A DNA stretch of 64,000 nt from the NCBI RefSeq assembly GCF_000499205.1, contig NZ_AWUK01000016.1, positions 82,361 through 146,360 on the forward strand, written 5' to 3'. The first letter of the stretch is position 1. Each line of letters starts with the position of its first letter. This DNA is from Paenibacillus sp. MAEPY2 (GTDB lineage: Bacteria > Bacillota > Bacilli > Paenibacillales > Paenibacillaceae). The notes beneath the pieces are model-generated. The model was given only the letters and a program-made list of their open reading frames with translations. It ran no database searches and was not told the DNA's origin. Shown piece after piece: positions 50,895-59,635 of this stretch. The translations under genes were made by a program, and so were the position numbers.

Positions 50895-50914
50895 ATGTAA
50901 ATCATGTTATACAT
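50895..50914. promoter_or_regulatory. Palindromic operator, copy 4
   Basis: ATGTAAATCATGTTATACAT, just upstream of the 166-aa gene. It shares the ATGTAAATCATG half with copy 1. Confidence 0.6.
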
Positions 50915-51160
50915 TAAGTTATCACTTCTTTTCCCTCACGTCTATTCCTTATCACAATCTAAATAAATTATGTGAGTATTTTTTCCTATATTCCAATTTC
51001 AAATTGTTACCTTTATCCTAAATATTGTGATATATTACCTTATGTATTTCAATAAAACAGAGGCCAATAGCTCCTCAACCATGGTTTGTTTTAACAAATG
51101 AGCTGCCAAAACAGTAGAGAACACATCTAGTAGAAATATGAACGCGAGAGGAAGATTAGA

Positions 51161-53365
51161 TTGGGGAAGTTGAAGAAGGTATCTGCTACAATATTAGCAA
51201 CATCCTTGCTTGCTGTTGGGTCGACTGAGGTAATGAAACTACCGGTAGCCTCAGCTGACGCACAGATCCTTAATTTTGTGACTACAGGTAATACATACGA
51301 TGCTCCAACTCAGTTTAAGTCTGAAATTACCTCGGAATCAAGTTTGCTCTTATCCTGGAGTTATCTTGATGCACCGGAGTATAAAGTAACTAGAGATGGT
51401 GAAGTTATTCAGACGATTCAAAACTCTGGTCAAGAGACCCCTTCATTTGAAGACACAGGGCTGACTCTGGGTAATACGTACACTTACCAAGTCTACGCCA
51501 CTAACGGAGTAGAATTAGGTGCAGCTGCCACTTTAGAGGTAACATTTGCTCCTTTAGCTAAACCTACAATTAATACACTTGATCCCGAATCTAATCCAAA
51601 TAGATTTAGTTGGGAACCCATCCCTGGGGCAACAGGATATAATATTTTCAGAGACGGTTTTTACGTAGGAACTAAGCTTCCTGATGAAAAGCTGATTTGG
51701 CATGAAGCGGGAATCGAACCAGATAAAACTTATACTTATAGTGTGGTAGCTTTAAATGGTGTCTTGGAGAGTGAGCCTGCTACGGTCCAATTAACGACGA
51801 CACTTGAACGAATTGAACAACCTGCTAATACTATAGCGACTGTAATTGGTGAAAACTCGATCAAGGTAAGTTGGGACCAAGTGCCATATGCCACTTCTTA
51901 CAAACTATACCTTACTGGATCTGCCGCAAATTATTTTGAAAGTCAAGTAATTTCAGATCATGAATACATTTTTACAAATCTGCGCAAAGGTACAACTTAC
52001 ACAATCGCTGTAGAGGCTAAACGTGGAGATCTAACCAGTACAGTGAGTCGAGTAGTAGCTACAACTGAAGGTGCATTAATTCCCTTACCTACTAATTTGC
52101 AGTGGCAGGCGAATGATCAAGTTGGCGTAGATTTATCTTGGGATGCTGTGGAAGGAGCATCTGGTTATAAAGTATATAGAGATACGGATTATGTAAAAAC
52201 AGTTACCTCCCCTTCGTTCCATGACTGGGGACTTCGATCAAATTGGACTTATGGTTATGAAGTATCGGCTATACAAGGCGACATTGAAGGGCCACGTTCG
52301 AATATAGTGGCTATAACAAAACTGATGGATGAAATCCCTATTCCTATCCCCTCTCTTAAAGTAACAGGGAAAACTTACTCGTCTGTAAGTTTAAGCTGGA
52401 CAGAAGTTGATGGAGCAACAAATTACGGTGTTTACAGTGGTGGTGACCATTCAGATATCATCCCAAAAAACGCAAAGTTGGTTTACTATGGTCATGATCT
52501 GGAAGCCATAGATACAGGTCTAATAGCAAACACGGAGTACGATTACTATGTGTATGCTTACAAAGGAGGGAGTCGTAGTGAACCCGCTAAATTAAAAGTG
52601 GTGACAGCCCCTGTTGAGGTTGTAATTATACCTGAACCAACACCTGACTCTGGTTCCAATGGGGGTGGTGCCGGTGGATCATCTAGCGGTTCTAATGCTT
52701 CTCCATCAGGAACTGGTGTAACAACACCAACAACCATAACTCCACCTGATACGAGCTCGACTTCAACTGAAACAGAAACAGAAACGAATCAGCAGCCTAC
52801 ACTAATCGAACCTTTACCCATGCAATTCAAAGACCTTTCTAGAGACCACTTTGCAAATGTGTCTATTAATAGATTAGTATCTGATGGAACTATTAAAGGG
52901 TATAAAGATGGATCGTTTAAACCAAATCAAAAAGTGACTCGAGCTGAGTTTATATCTCTACTGGTTCGTGCTCTGAAGCTTGAAAATACTGAGAGTTACA
53001 AAACAACTTTCACTGACGTTCACTCTAGTGCCTGGTACATAAACGAGCTCTCAATTGCTCTACAGATAGGCCTTATCAAGGGATACTCTGATAACACTAT
53101 TAAACCAAGTGAAGGAATGTCACGTGAACAAGTAGCAAGTATGGTTGCCGATATACTGGTTAAAGCAGGTAAAGTAGGAAAACCAGCTGATCTTACCAAG
53201 TTTAAAGATGAGCTCAGCAGCTCTACTTGGGCTAAAGAAGGATTGGCAATTGCTGTCTCCTCGGGCATCATGTCTGGTTATAAAGATGGAACTTTGCGTC
53301 CAAAACAAACAGTGACCAGAGCAGAAACAGCTGTAATCATTACTCGATTGCTTGATGCATTGTAA
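51161..53365 (+). CDS. S-layer-homology surface protein with fibronectin III domains
   Basis: The 734-residue exported protein has a signal peptide (ATILATSLLAVGSTEV, cleavage near ASA/DA). About five fibronectin type III domains lie between residues 40 and 485 (for example LSWSYLDAPEYKVTRDG, VSWDQVPYATSYKLY, LSWDAVEGASGYKVYRD). A Gly/Ser/Thr linker (500-545) precedes three SLH domains (550-734: FKDLSRDHFANVSINRL, ISLLVRALKL, DNTIKPSEGMSREQVASM, YKDGTLRPKQTVTRAE). SLH domains bind pyruvylated secondary polymer, so it is held on the cell wall. The start is TTG at 51161 after GAGGAAG. It is one of few plus-strand genes. Confidence 0.9.
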   Translation: MGKLKKVSATILATSLLAVGSTEVMKLPVASADAQILNFVTTGNTYDAPTQFKSEITSESSLLLSWSYLDAPEYKVTRDGEVIQTIQNSGQETPSFEDTGLTLGNTYTYQVYATNGVELGAAATLEVTFAPLAKPTINTLDPESNPNRFSWEPIPGATGYNIFRDGFYVGTKLPDEKLIWHEAGIEPDKTYTYSVVALNGVLESEPATVQLTTTLERIEQPANTIATVIGENSIKVSWDQVPYATSYKLYLTGSAANYFESQVISDHEYIFTNLRKGTTYTIAVEAKRGDLTSTVSRVVATTEGALIPLPTNLQWQANDQVGVDLSWDAVEGASGYKVYRDTDYVKTVTSPSFHDWGLRSNWTYGYEVSAIQGDIEGPRSNIVAITKLMDEIPIPIPSLKVTGKTYSSVSLSWTEVDGATNYGVYSGGDHSDIIPKNAKLVYYGHDLEAIDTGLIANTEYDYYVYAYKGGSRSEPAKLKVVTAPVEVVIIPEPTPDSGSNGGGAGGSSSGSNASPSGTGVTTPTTITPPDTSSTSTETETETNQQPTLIEPLPMQFKDLSRDHFANVSINRLVSDGTIKGYKDGSFKPNQKVTRAEFISLLVRALKLENTESYKTTFTDVHSSAWYINELSIALQIGLIKGYSDNTIKPSEGMSREQVASMVADILVKAGKVGKPADLTKFKDELSSSTWAKEGLAIAVSSGIMSGYKDGTLRPKQTVTRAETAVIITRLLDAL

Positions 53366-53374
53366 TAAATGAAT

Positions 53375-53418
53375 GGCCACCCTACGTCAACACTTGACCT
53401 AGGGTGGCCTTAATTATA
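53375..53418. terminator. Bidirectional terminator between the SLH protein and the Spo0A-like gene
   Basis: GGCCACCCTA/TAGGGTGGCC perfect arms, T-rich on both sides. Confidence 0.8.
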
Positions 53419-53423
53419 TATTT

Positions 53424-54005
53424 TTAAACCTTCTCACTCACTGCTCCTGATCGGATGTAGTTGTTTAGGCTAATAATGAATTCTCGATTAGTAGGTTTAC
53501 GCTCATATCCAGGAAATACAGACTGAAAGTAACTCTCTCTGCCTTTTATCTTCCCCCATGTAGTAATAATAGAGTGCCTTATGGAACGTTCAACATTAGC
53601 TGGACTTGTATTCTGCTGTTCAGCAATTAATTTGTAAAGCAAGGTACTACTTATGTTTCGTTTATAATAAAGAACCGACATTGCCTCTACTAAGAATTTA
53701 TGTCCTTGATAACGTGATGTTAAACCGAGCTTATGTAATGTCGTCATTGCTGCTTCTCTATGTAATGCAGCCGAATCATCACGAATATCCTTCGTAATTT
53801 CGATCATCCTTCCATCTCCGCATATCTTAAATATCTGTAGTTTATTTTCCGGTAGACCGGCAAATTCATCATTCTTTGATATAATCGAGCCAAGCATCTG
53901 CAGATCTTGATATGTTGTATGTTCCAATTCCTCCATTTCCACAATTAACTTTTGAATGGATTGGGTTTCATCAACCCATACATAGAAGTATTTGGCTATC
54001 GTCAT
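53424..54005 (-). CDS. Spo0A effector-domain protein without receiver
   Basis: Residues about 89-189 match the Spo0A DNA-binding domain: TTLHKLGLTSRYQGHKFLVE, then AEQQNTSPANVERSIRHSI (recognition helix) and ERKPTNREFI. The N-terminal 80 residues do not form a receiver; they lack the DD/D/K phospho-site pattern. The protein could bind Spo0A boxes without phosphorylation, or compete with host Spo0A. The ATG at 54005 follows AGGGGA (an ATG at 54011 touches it). The next gene upstream has a perfect TGTCGAA box before it. Confidence 0.85.
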   Translation of the reverse strand: MTIAKYFYVWVDETQSIQKLIVEMEELEHTTYQDLQMLGSIISKNDEFAGLPENKLQIFKICGDGRMIEITKDIRDDSAALHREAAMTTLHKLGLTSRYQGHKFLVEAMSVLYYKRNISSTLLYKLIAEQQNTSPANVERSIRHSIITTWGKIKGRESYFQSVFPGYERKPTNREFIISLNNYIRSGAVSEKV

Positions 54006-54063
54006 GTTCATTCCCCTATTCGTGCAGTATTTTAGTTGGAGCTGGATATGCTCACACTGGAGA

Positions 54064-54095
54064 AAGAAAAATCCGCGCTCATACTGAGCACGGAT
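54064..54095 (-). terminator. Terminator after the ImmA-like gene
   Basis: CCGTGCTCA/TGAGCGCGG hairpin followed by TTTTT on the minus strand. Confidence 0.7.
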
Positions 54096-54116
54096 CCTGA
54101 GATACTTCTTATGCAG

Positions 54117-54479
54117 TTAAGCGATATTTCTCATTTGTTGTAACAAAGAATCCGCAAAGGAGATGATATTCTCCTGCTGCTCATCAGTCGCATTTTGCAT
54201 TACAGCAATCACTGTCGGTTTCATATCACGCAAATACAACAAATGCATTCCCAGGGCCCGTGCAATGGCTTGTTGCTTTTCAACTTCGTTTAGGCTTTCC
54301 TGTAAGTAAATACTTCGGTATCCGTTGCATACAGCCGCCATTCCCAAAACGATTCCTTTTGGAAGATCGATGGGATCTGGATTAATCGTGATTCCTTCAC
54401 CATAAGCAATACTATATAGGTCGTCCGTTTGATATTGATTGGTCAGTGCTCTTACTTTCTCATTGATTGTTAAATTCAT
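54117..54479 (-). CDS. Degenerate ImmA/IrrE-like protein
   Basis: The 120-residue protein has the layout of the N-terminal part of ImmA/IrrE metallopeptidases. SIAYGEGITI and YRSIYLQESLNEVEKQQ lead to AIARALGMHLL, where active members have (I/V)AHELGHxLL. The catalytic His-Glu pair is thus lost (AxALGMH). It is likely a non-proteolytic homologue or anti-repressor mimic. The ATG at 54479 follows GGAGGGAACGGG. It lies between the Spo0A-like gene and the histidine kinase operon. Confidence 0.6.
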   Translation of the reverse strand: MNLTINEKVRALTNQYQTDDLYSIAYGEGITINPDPIDLPKGIVLGMAAVCNGYRSIYLQESLNEVEKQQAIARALGMHLLYLRDMKPTVIAVMQNATDEQQENIISFADSLLQQMRNIA

Positions 54480-54537
54480 TTCCCGTTCCCTCCATGATCA
54501 ATTACATTCATACAATATATATAGTACCTAAGTATCT

Positions 54538-54544
54538 TGTCGAA
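54538..54544 (+). promoter_or_regulatory. Spo0A-box-like sequence upstream of the ImmA-like gene
   Basis: TGTCGAA matches the core 0A box. A 7-bp motif is expected several times by chance in 64 kb; its position near the -35 of a gene beside a Spo0A-domain gene is what makes it notable. Confidence 0.35.
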
Positions 54545-54786
54545 TAATTTAAATGACGATAAAGCACGCTTCATGTCATCTCTACAAGGACTATTTTACC
54601 AAATTCAAAGAGAGTAATGTACAGGTTTTCGTCCGGATAAATAACTATTCATCAGGATAAAAACATCTTGGTCACGATGAACGCTCATAAAAATCGTAAG
54701 CAAATATCTCATATAATCCTTATGTCATACATGATTGCCAATTATTATATTCTTCTTCGAATTGCATTAGAGTAAAAACAAGTAGA

Positions 54787-54817
54787 GAAAAAGGACCTTC
54801 CTCTTGGGCAGGTCCTT
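54787..54817 (-). terminator. Terminator after the histidine kinase gene
   Basis: AAGGACCT/AGGTCCTT hairpin followed by TTTTT on the minus strand. Confidence 0.75.
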
Positions 54818-54848
54818 AAATACCATTGTTTCGCAATTACGCAGTTCA

Positions 54849-56759
54849 TTAGCTGTCTTTCGTTGATTTTCTAACATCTAGCATTATGAAGAAAGAAGTG
54901 GCTTGTTCATTAGATTCCACTTTGTGTTCTCCGTTGTATTGTTTTACAATCTCCTGAACAATCGCCAATCCAAAGCCTCTTTCACTTGTTGTAGAATTAT
55001 CACCATTTGTGTTAGTTACATCAATAGGTTTGGTAGAGAAGCCTCGTTCGAATAATTTGGCCTTTACGTCCTCTTCAATTTCCGGACCATTGTTAATGAC
55101 AATGATTTCAATATATGAATCATATTTTTTGCGTAAGGAGAAAAACACCTTCCGATCACTTCCCCGTAACTGCACTGCATCGAAAGCATTATCAATAAGA
55201 TTAGAGATCAATCTGCTAAGATCTATTTTCTTAACCTCTTCGAATGTCTCATAATCTATTTCTGCATCAAAGTCAATTTTTCTGGACTCTGCTACTTTTA
55301 CTTTACTCCGAATAAGCTGACCTACATACGGATTTTTGGTTTTGATGGTTAAATCAATTTCTTTTAAATCCTTATAGATCTCCTCCATATAATCTTGTGC
55401 TTCCTGGAAGTGTTTAGATTGAATTAGCCCATGCAAAACATTTACGTGATTACGCATATCATGTCGTGAGGAATCCATTGAAATCATTAATGACTCCATA
55501 TTCTCTATAAAAACTTGCTCAGTCGATCTTACATCTTCAGCAGCCGTTTGGTTTAGTTTGTCGATCATCTTAGCCATACTGCTGGTCATATCGTTTATGA
55601 TTTCACCAAGGGAATCGAGTTCATTCTTCTCGTTGATTTGTACCGTTCCAGAGAAGTCCCCTGCAGCTACCTTTTTCAAATGCGACTCCAGCTTTTTGAT
55701 TGGTTTTAGTCTTTTCTGCACAACAATAAAAACACTAAAACCAATGGCAACGATTGCTAATAAATTCGATATAATGGATAACCAGGTTACAATCCTAGAT
55801 AAAGCCTGCTTACTATCCGCATTAAAGACAACAATGGCTGCTTGATCGTTATTGATAGGGAGAAATGCCTTCGTCCATTCATCCCCATTTTTACTGAAGG
55901 GAACGGTAATACTTTTATTGTATTTGAGTAGTGCTATAAGATAATCTTCATCCGTCTTATCTGCATAAGTATACTTTCCGTAAACTGTTGGATGAATTTC
56001 ATTGTTATCTGTTTCAAAAAGCGTTTCTCGGTTTAAATATTCATGGATGTCTATCACTGCGGCCTCTTCAATGCTTGGGCTGCTGCCAAGAATACTCTCT
56101 ATCATTTTATTGGAGTTCACCAGATTAACCGCCTGTGCTGTAACAATGCCGGCATCAACAGTCAAGACAAATTCATTTCGTAAAGAAACATGTTCAACTG
56201 TGAGTTTAAGGTACTCTCCATCGGGCATAAGCATGTATGGACTAACCCAGACGTTATCTACAAATGATCCTTCTAAATTGGTTAGATCTCGATTTAATAC
56301 GCTTTCGTAGAACCCCACGCTATTTATTCTTGGGTCTATATCGACCAGTTCATCCCATATCTTAGGGTTAACAGCATGCACTACAGATGGTTTTTGATCA
56401 ACCGGGCGTACAACGTAGGCACCATTTAAGGAATAGTTGTAGACCATTTTCGTCAGTTTTCCATTATTTAAAGCGTTCCCCTCACGAGCAAGATCCTCTA
56501 CTAGTTTAGAAGACTTTGAACTGAGTTGATCGTTCAACTCATTTTCCAACGACTTATTCGTAGAAGCATTAATATTTGTAGCTAATCCGCTGACAGTAGC
56601 AATCCAGTCTAATGTATCCTTTACATGTTTATTTACAGAGCTGTTCAGAAAAGCGATTGCGGATATCACATTGAAAACAAAGATCACGATAATAATAACT
56701 AAAATGGGTAACATGACTTGCTTGTCTAGTTTCTTACGAGCTGTTAATCCAGGTATCAT
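54849..56759 (-). CDS. Sensor histidine kinase of the LytTR pair (SpoOB/DcuS-like)
   Basis: The 636-residue kinase has two membrane helices (about 16-38 and 326-347) enclosing a 285-residue extracellular sensor domain. A HAMP follows (RLKPIKKLESHLKKVAAGDFS). The phosphoacceptor H433 is in SSRHDMRNHVNVLHG, typical of SpoOB/AgrC-type kinases, with N-box NLIDNAFDAV and G-box GFGLAIVQEI. The large extracellular domain differs from the polytopic sensor of AgrC. Its gene follows the LytTR regulator by 21 bases, so the two should be partners. Confidence 0.88.
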   Translation of the reverse strand: MIPGLTARKKLDKQVMLPILVIIIVIFVFNVISAIAFLNSSVNKHVKDTLDWIATVSGLATNINASTNKSLENELNDQLSSKSSKLVEDLAREGNALNNGKLTKMVYNYSLNGAYVVRPVDQKPSVVHAVNPKIWDELVDIDPRINSVGFYESVLNRDLTNLEGSFVDNVWVSPYMLMPDGEYLKLTVEHVSLRNEFVLTVDAGIVTAQAVNLVNSNKMIESILGSSPSIEEAAVIDIHEYLNRETLFETDNNEIHPTVYGKYTYADKTDEDYLIALLKYNKSITVPFSKNGDEWTKAFLPINNDQAAIVVFNADSKQALSRIVTWLSIISNLLAIVAIGFSVFIVVQKRLKPIKKLESHLKKVAAGDFSGTVQINEKNELDSLGEIINDMTSSMAKMIDKLNQTAAEDVRSTEQVFIENMESLMISMDSSRHDMRNHVNVLHGLIQSKHFQEAQDYMEEIYKDLKEIDLTIKTKNPYVGQLIRSKVKVAESRKIDFDAEIDYETFEEVKKIDLSRLISNLIDNAFDAVQLRGSDRKVFFSLRKKYDSYIEIIVINNGPEIEEDVKAKLFERGFSTKPIDVTNTNGDNSTTSERGFGLAIVQEIVKQYNGEHKVESNEQATSFFIMLDVRKSTKDS

Positions 56760-56780
56760 TGCAATATCACATCCGATAAC

Positions 56781-57521
56781 TTATCTTACTTGAGCATGAG
56801 ACCAAGCGGTAAGTAAATTTTTATCATTCTTCACATCAGGGCGCTGTAATTCAAAAGTGCTTCCTTTAAACACAATAGAATTCTGGTGAATTTCTTTAAC
56901 CGCCCGGAGATTAACTAAAGTAGAGCGATCAACCCGATGATAATGATGCGGCAATAGAAAGTTGAGATACACTTTTAAGGAAATATGTGAGTGATATTCT
57001 TCTAAAAGGGTCTGTACGAGCTGATGCTTATGTTCTTTACTAGCTTGGATACATAGAACCTCAGACAACGGTATCTGCACGATCTTTAATGCATCATATA
57101 TAGGGACCATGATTCCTCCGTCTTGAATGTACTGTTTGTACTGTAGGTGCTCTACTAGCTTTTCCACAGCCTTTTGAATACGTTCAAAAGTGTAAGGTTT
57201 ACCAACAACATCAATAATTCCCACATCATACGTTTCCGGAGCCTCTGGGTTGGCACCAGTAACTAATATGGCCGGTAACTCTACGCCACGATAAGGTAGA
57301 CGTATGTAGGTATCCAAACCGGATCGTCCGTCGCCTAACTCAATATCAAGGATTAACGCATCCAACTCATCCTTCAACTCAATAGCTACATTCAGTAGCT
57401 CTTGACTATCCCTGGCAACCCCTTTAACTTCAACATTCCCCATCGACTCTAAATGATGTATTAATATATCCGACTGTTGTGGTATGTCCTCTGCTATTAA
57501 TACTCGAATCTTCTTATCCAT
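56781..57521 (-). CDS. LytTR-family response regulator (AgrA-like)
   Basis: The 246-residue regulator has a receiver domain with acidic pair E11/D12 and phosphoacceptor D59 (LILDIELGDG), and VVGKPYTF with the conserved Lys. The C-terminal LytTR DNA-binding domain (about 140-245) has KEHKHQLVQTLLEEY and HYHRVDRSTLVNLRAVKEI. LytTR domains bind paired direct repeats about one DNA turn apart twice (period 21-22 bp), as seen at 20527 and 25777. The ATG at 57521 follows TTGGAGTGAGG. It is co-transcribed with the kinase and probably with the tandem-LytTR gene. Confidence 0.9.
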   Translation of the reverse strand: MDKKIRVLIAEDIPQQSDILIHHLESMGNVEVKGVARDSQELLNVAIELKDELDALILDIELGDGRSGLDTYIRLPYRGVELPAILVTGANPEAPETYDVGIIDVVGKPYTFERIQKAVEKLVEHLQYKQYIQDGGIMVPIYDALKIVQIPLSEVLCIQASKEHKHQLVQTLLEEYHSHISLKVYLNFLLPHHYHRVDRSTLVNLRAVKEIHQNSIVFKGSTFELQRPDVKNDKNLLTAWSHAQVR

Positions 57522-57559
57522 TTATCCCTCACTCCAAACCTAGGTATAATTAGTTGATT

Positions 57560-58303
57560 TTATCGATTAACGATTAATAGATCCTCATCAGACATCTGTA
57601 ACTGCATTTCAAGAAAAGCTCGGTTCTTACCCGCCACATGGGCTTTTTTACTCCATGGTTTTGGTTTCTCCTCAAAGTAGACAAGTCCATTTTTTATATC
57701 AAAAACCCGGATGTATGTTAGTTGAATATAATTCCGGTGGTCTAATCGAAGCATACGATTCTTCTTTAAGAACCGGCTATTGGAGAAGTCTTTCATTTTT
57801 TGTGGAGCCTGATAGGTAGTCCCGTTTTTATGATGAAATGTGATTGTGCGATTTACTGTCTCAATGAGTAGGCAGTCATCGATATTGATGTTAATTAATT
57901 CATTTTGGATATCATCGATAACAAGTGCAAATAACTCTAATGGTTCGTCTTTTGTTTGCAGCGTTAAATCTAAGAACTCACGATTGCGTTCAGCGACATG
58001 ACCTATCAGACTACTATCATTGGGGTCATCATCGAAATATACGATCCCTGTTTCTTTAACAAAGTGTTGAATCGCCGACACTTTAATAAAATTACGATGA
58101 TCCAGGCGAACAAGCTTCATATATTTCAAAAGAGTACTTTTATCAAAATCTTCAAGGCGTTGTGGTGATTTATATGCCTTTCCGTTTATATGATGAAATG
58201 TGATCGTGCGATTTACTGATTCTATATATAAGGTGTCTTCCATACGGATATTAGTGAGTTGCCCATTCTGATCTGGATCGTAAACTAATGCTAACAACGA
58301 CAA
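57560..58303 (-). CDS. Tandem LytTR-domain DNA-binding protein
   Basis: The 247-residue protein is made of two similar halves. Each has LYIESVNRTITFHH / LLIETVNRTITFHH, then KSPQRLEDF / QAPQKMKDF, then VRLDHRNFIKV / LRLDHRNYIQL, as in LytTR domains. There is no receiver. A single chain could occupy both half-sites of a paired repeat without dimerising. The start is TTG 58303 after GGGAGG; the longer frame to 58333 includes that site. A GTACAT repeat pair with 21-bp period lies just upstream. Confidence 0.75.
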   Translation of the reverse strand: MSLLALVYDPDQNGQLTNIRMEDTLYIESVNRTITFHHINGKAYKSPQRLEDFDKSTLLKYMKLVRLDHRNFIKVSAIQHFVKETGIVYFDDDPNDSSLIGHVAERNREFLDLTLQTKDEPLELFALVIDDIQNELININIDDCLLIETVNRTITFHHKNGTTYQAPQKMKDFSNSRFLKKNRMLRLDHRNYIQLTYIRVFDIKNGLVYFEEKPKPWSKKAHVAGKNRAFLEMQLQMSDEDLLIVNR

Positions 58304-58323
58304 AACAACTACCTCCCTAATCC

Positions 58324-58350
58324 ATGTACACAATGTATAAAACTATGTAC
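58324..58350. promoter_or_regulatory. LytTR-type paired repeats, copy 3 (weaker)
   Basis: ATGTAC at 58324-58329 and 58345-58350, period 21 bp (GTACAT on the minus strand), upstream of the tandem-LytTR gene. Possible autoregulation. Confidence 0.4.
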
Positions 58351-58471
58351 TTAGTCTAACACCGCAAGAAGTGTTCTACCATGCCACTTTACAGCTGTAA
58401 ACTTATCTTTACTTCTAGGTTAATATATTGTATAATGCGACAGGTTTATTCACTCTGCTCATAATGATATG

Positions 58472-58500
58472 AAAAAAAGCACTCCTTATGAGGAGTGCTT
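58472..58500 (-). terminator. Terminator after the small LytTR gene
   Basis: AAGCACTCCT/AGGAGTGCTT perfect arms followed by a T-run, overlapping the region just after the stop at 58501. Confidence 0.8.
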
Positions 58501-58884
58501 TTATAGTTTTGGCAAAGCCAGAATTTTAGGTTTAAGGGCTTTAAAGTAGCTACCACCAACGTTAGCTTTCTTGGCCGATGTCTTAAATATGAGTTGATTC
58601 CATTTTGGATCATATCCCTTTGCCTGGCTCCAGTTAACCACATAAGATCGATCGGTTTTATAAAAGCCTGGCAGAGAGCTCAATTCTTTCAATGAACTCC
58701 GTATTAGGTACTTATCGTCTTTATCCGTAATCGCCCAAATTCGATTACCATCAATATCATCCGTTGAGAAAAAGATAATATCGTTTAGAACAACAAGTTT
58801 GGGGATGGTTTCGTTGGTCTTTTCATCGAGCTTGAAGACTAGTAAACGGTCTATATACTCGATTTGTCTTTCTTCGTCCGACAT
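58501..58884 (-). CDS. Single LytTR-domain protein, 127 aa
   Basis: A receiver-less LytTR-like protein: VVLNDIIFFSTDDIDGNRIW, IRSSLKELSSLPGFYKTDRSYVVNW and YDPKWNQLIFKTS follow the LytTR pattern with F-x-R-x-D-R-S-Y-V-V-N. It is the last gene of the agr-type cassette, after AgrD. It may modulate or mimic the response regulator. The ATG at 58884 follows AGGAGAGTGG. Confidence 0.75.
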   Translation of the reverse strand: MSDEERQIEYIDRLLVFKLDEKTNETIPKLVVLNDIIFFSTDDIDGNRIWAITDKDDKYLIRSSLKELSSLPGFYKTDRSYVVNWSQAKGYDPKWNQLIFKTSAKKANVGGSYFKALKPKILALPKL

Positions 58885-58962
58885 GTCACCACTCTCCTAT
58901 TCGCCTAATTATGTATTATCTAAGAGAGGCTTAACAACGCTATCCTCCTCTCTTAAATGAAG

Positions 58963-59085
58963 CTATTTTTTATCCGGAGCTGGTGGTTCAAACAGAAAGA
59001 ATTTATAGGTAGCTACAAAAAACACAGTCCCCATCATAATCGTTACTGCAGCGTATCTAGCGATGAATCGCTTTGCTTTCAACAC
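58963..59085 (-). CDS. agrD: AgrD-like precursor peptide without Cys or Ser
   Basis: The 40-residue peptide has a basic amphipathic N-terminus (MLKAKRFIARYAAV), a hydrophobic middle (TIMMGTVFFV) and a C-terminus ATYKFFLFEPPAPDKK. The FEPPAP element aligns with the Y/F-E-P-x-x-P motif that follows the mature AIP in other AgrD peptides. The residue that should form the (thio)lactone, four positions before the cut (Cys or Ser in known AIPs), is Tyr 27; Thr 26 is next to it. No Cys or Ser occurs in the peptide. The start is GTG 59085, seven bases after GGAGG (TTG 59082 is also in frame). It overlaps the agrB end by 29 bases. Confidence 0.75.
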   Translation of the reverse strand: MLKAKRFIARYAAVTIMMGTVFFVATYKFFLFEPPAPDKK

Positions 59086-59635
59086 GCCTACACCTCCCTT
59101 CAGTTTTATAATGGATTAAAGTCAAGCTTTGGAGAAACATGACTGTAATAAGATGATCATTTTGAAAAAGCGAAGTAGTTATGACAATCAGAGAAGCTAT
59201 AATTTTGAAGACAATAGCTCTCTTCGCGGTCAATTGAATGGAATGCTTACTAGCGGATGCTGGAGCAAACCGTAAAGTGAGCCCTAACGTTATGATACAC
59301 ATTAAGATTGGAAGTATTCCAGGCAAAGGAAGATATCCTGCTACTAAAATGATGAATGTGGAAACCACAATACATTGGAGTGGAGTGGTCAAATGCAGAC
59401 CACCAGTAAAAAATCTGAAAATCCCAAACAAACACATTGTTTGAATAAGCAACTTCAGATCGTTCAGAAGCACACCTAACAAAACGATAAGCACAATAAT
59501 ACTCATATTGTTCATGGAATTGATTAATGAATACATCAAATTATCTTTTGTCACATGACGGCCAAATACTTTTTCTTTGTCATTATAAAGAACGACCCAG
59601 GATGCAATACGATCAGCAATTACTTCAATCCTCAT
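59057..59635 (-). CDS. agrB: AgrB-like peptide-processing membrane endopeptidase
   Basis: The 192-residue polytopic protein carries the AgrB active-site pattern in FRFFTGGLHLTTPLQC: R74, GG, H81 and the catalytic Cys C88. AgrB cleaves the C-terminal tail of AgrD and helps cyclise and export it. Five or six membrane helices are predicted by eye. The last residues (EGRCRRVESKAIHR) overlap the AgrD start. The ATG at 59635 overlaps the stop of the upstream AgrC-like gene. Confidence 0.88.
   Translation of the reverse strand: MRIEVIADRIASWVVLYNDKEKVFGRHVTKDNLMYSLINSMNNMSIIVLIVLLGVLLNDLKLLIQTMCLFGIFRFFTGGLHLTTPLQCIVVSTFIILVAGYLPLPGILPILMCIITLGLTLRFAPASASKHSIQLTAKRAIVFKIIASLIVITTSLFQNDHLITVMFLQSLTLIHYKTEGRCRRVESKAIHR

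Larger units (their letters stand above)
54480..54848. other. Gap with a Spo0A-type box and terminator
   Basis: 369 bp without a gene. It contains TGTCGAA at 54538-54544 (about 60 bp ahead of the ImmA-like gene), two GGATAAA repeats about 20 bp apart near 54634-54655, and a terminator at 54787-54817. Confidence 0.5.
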
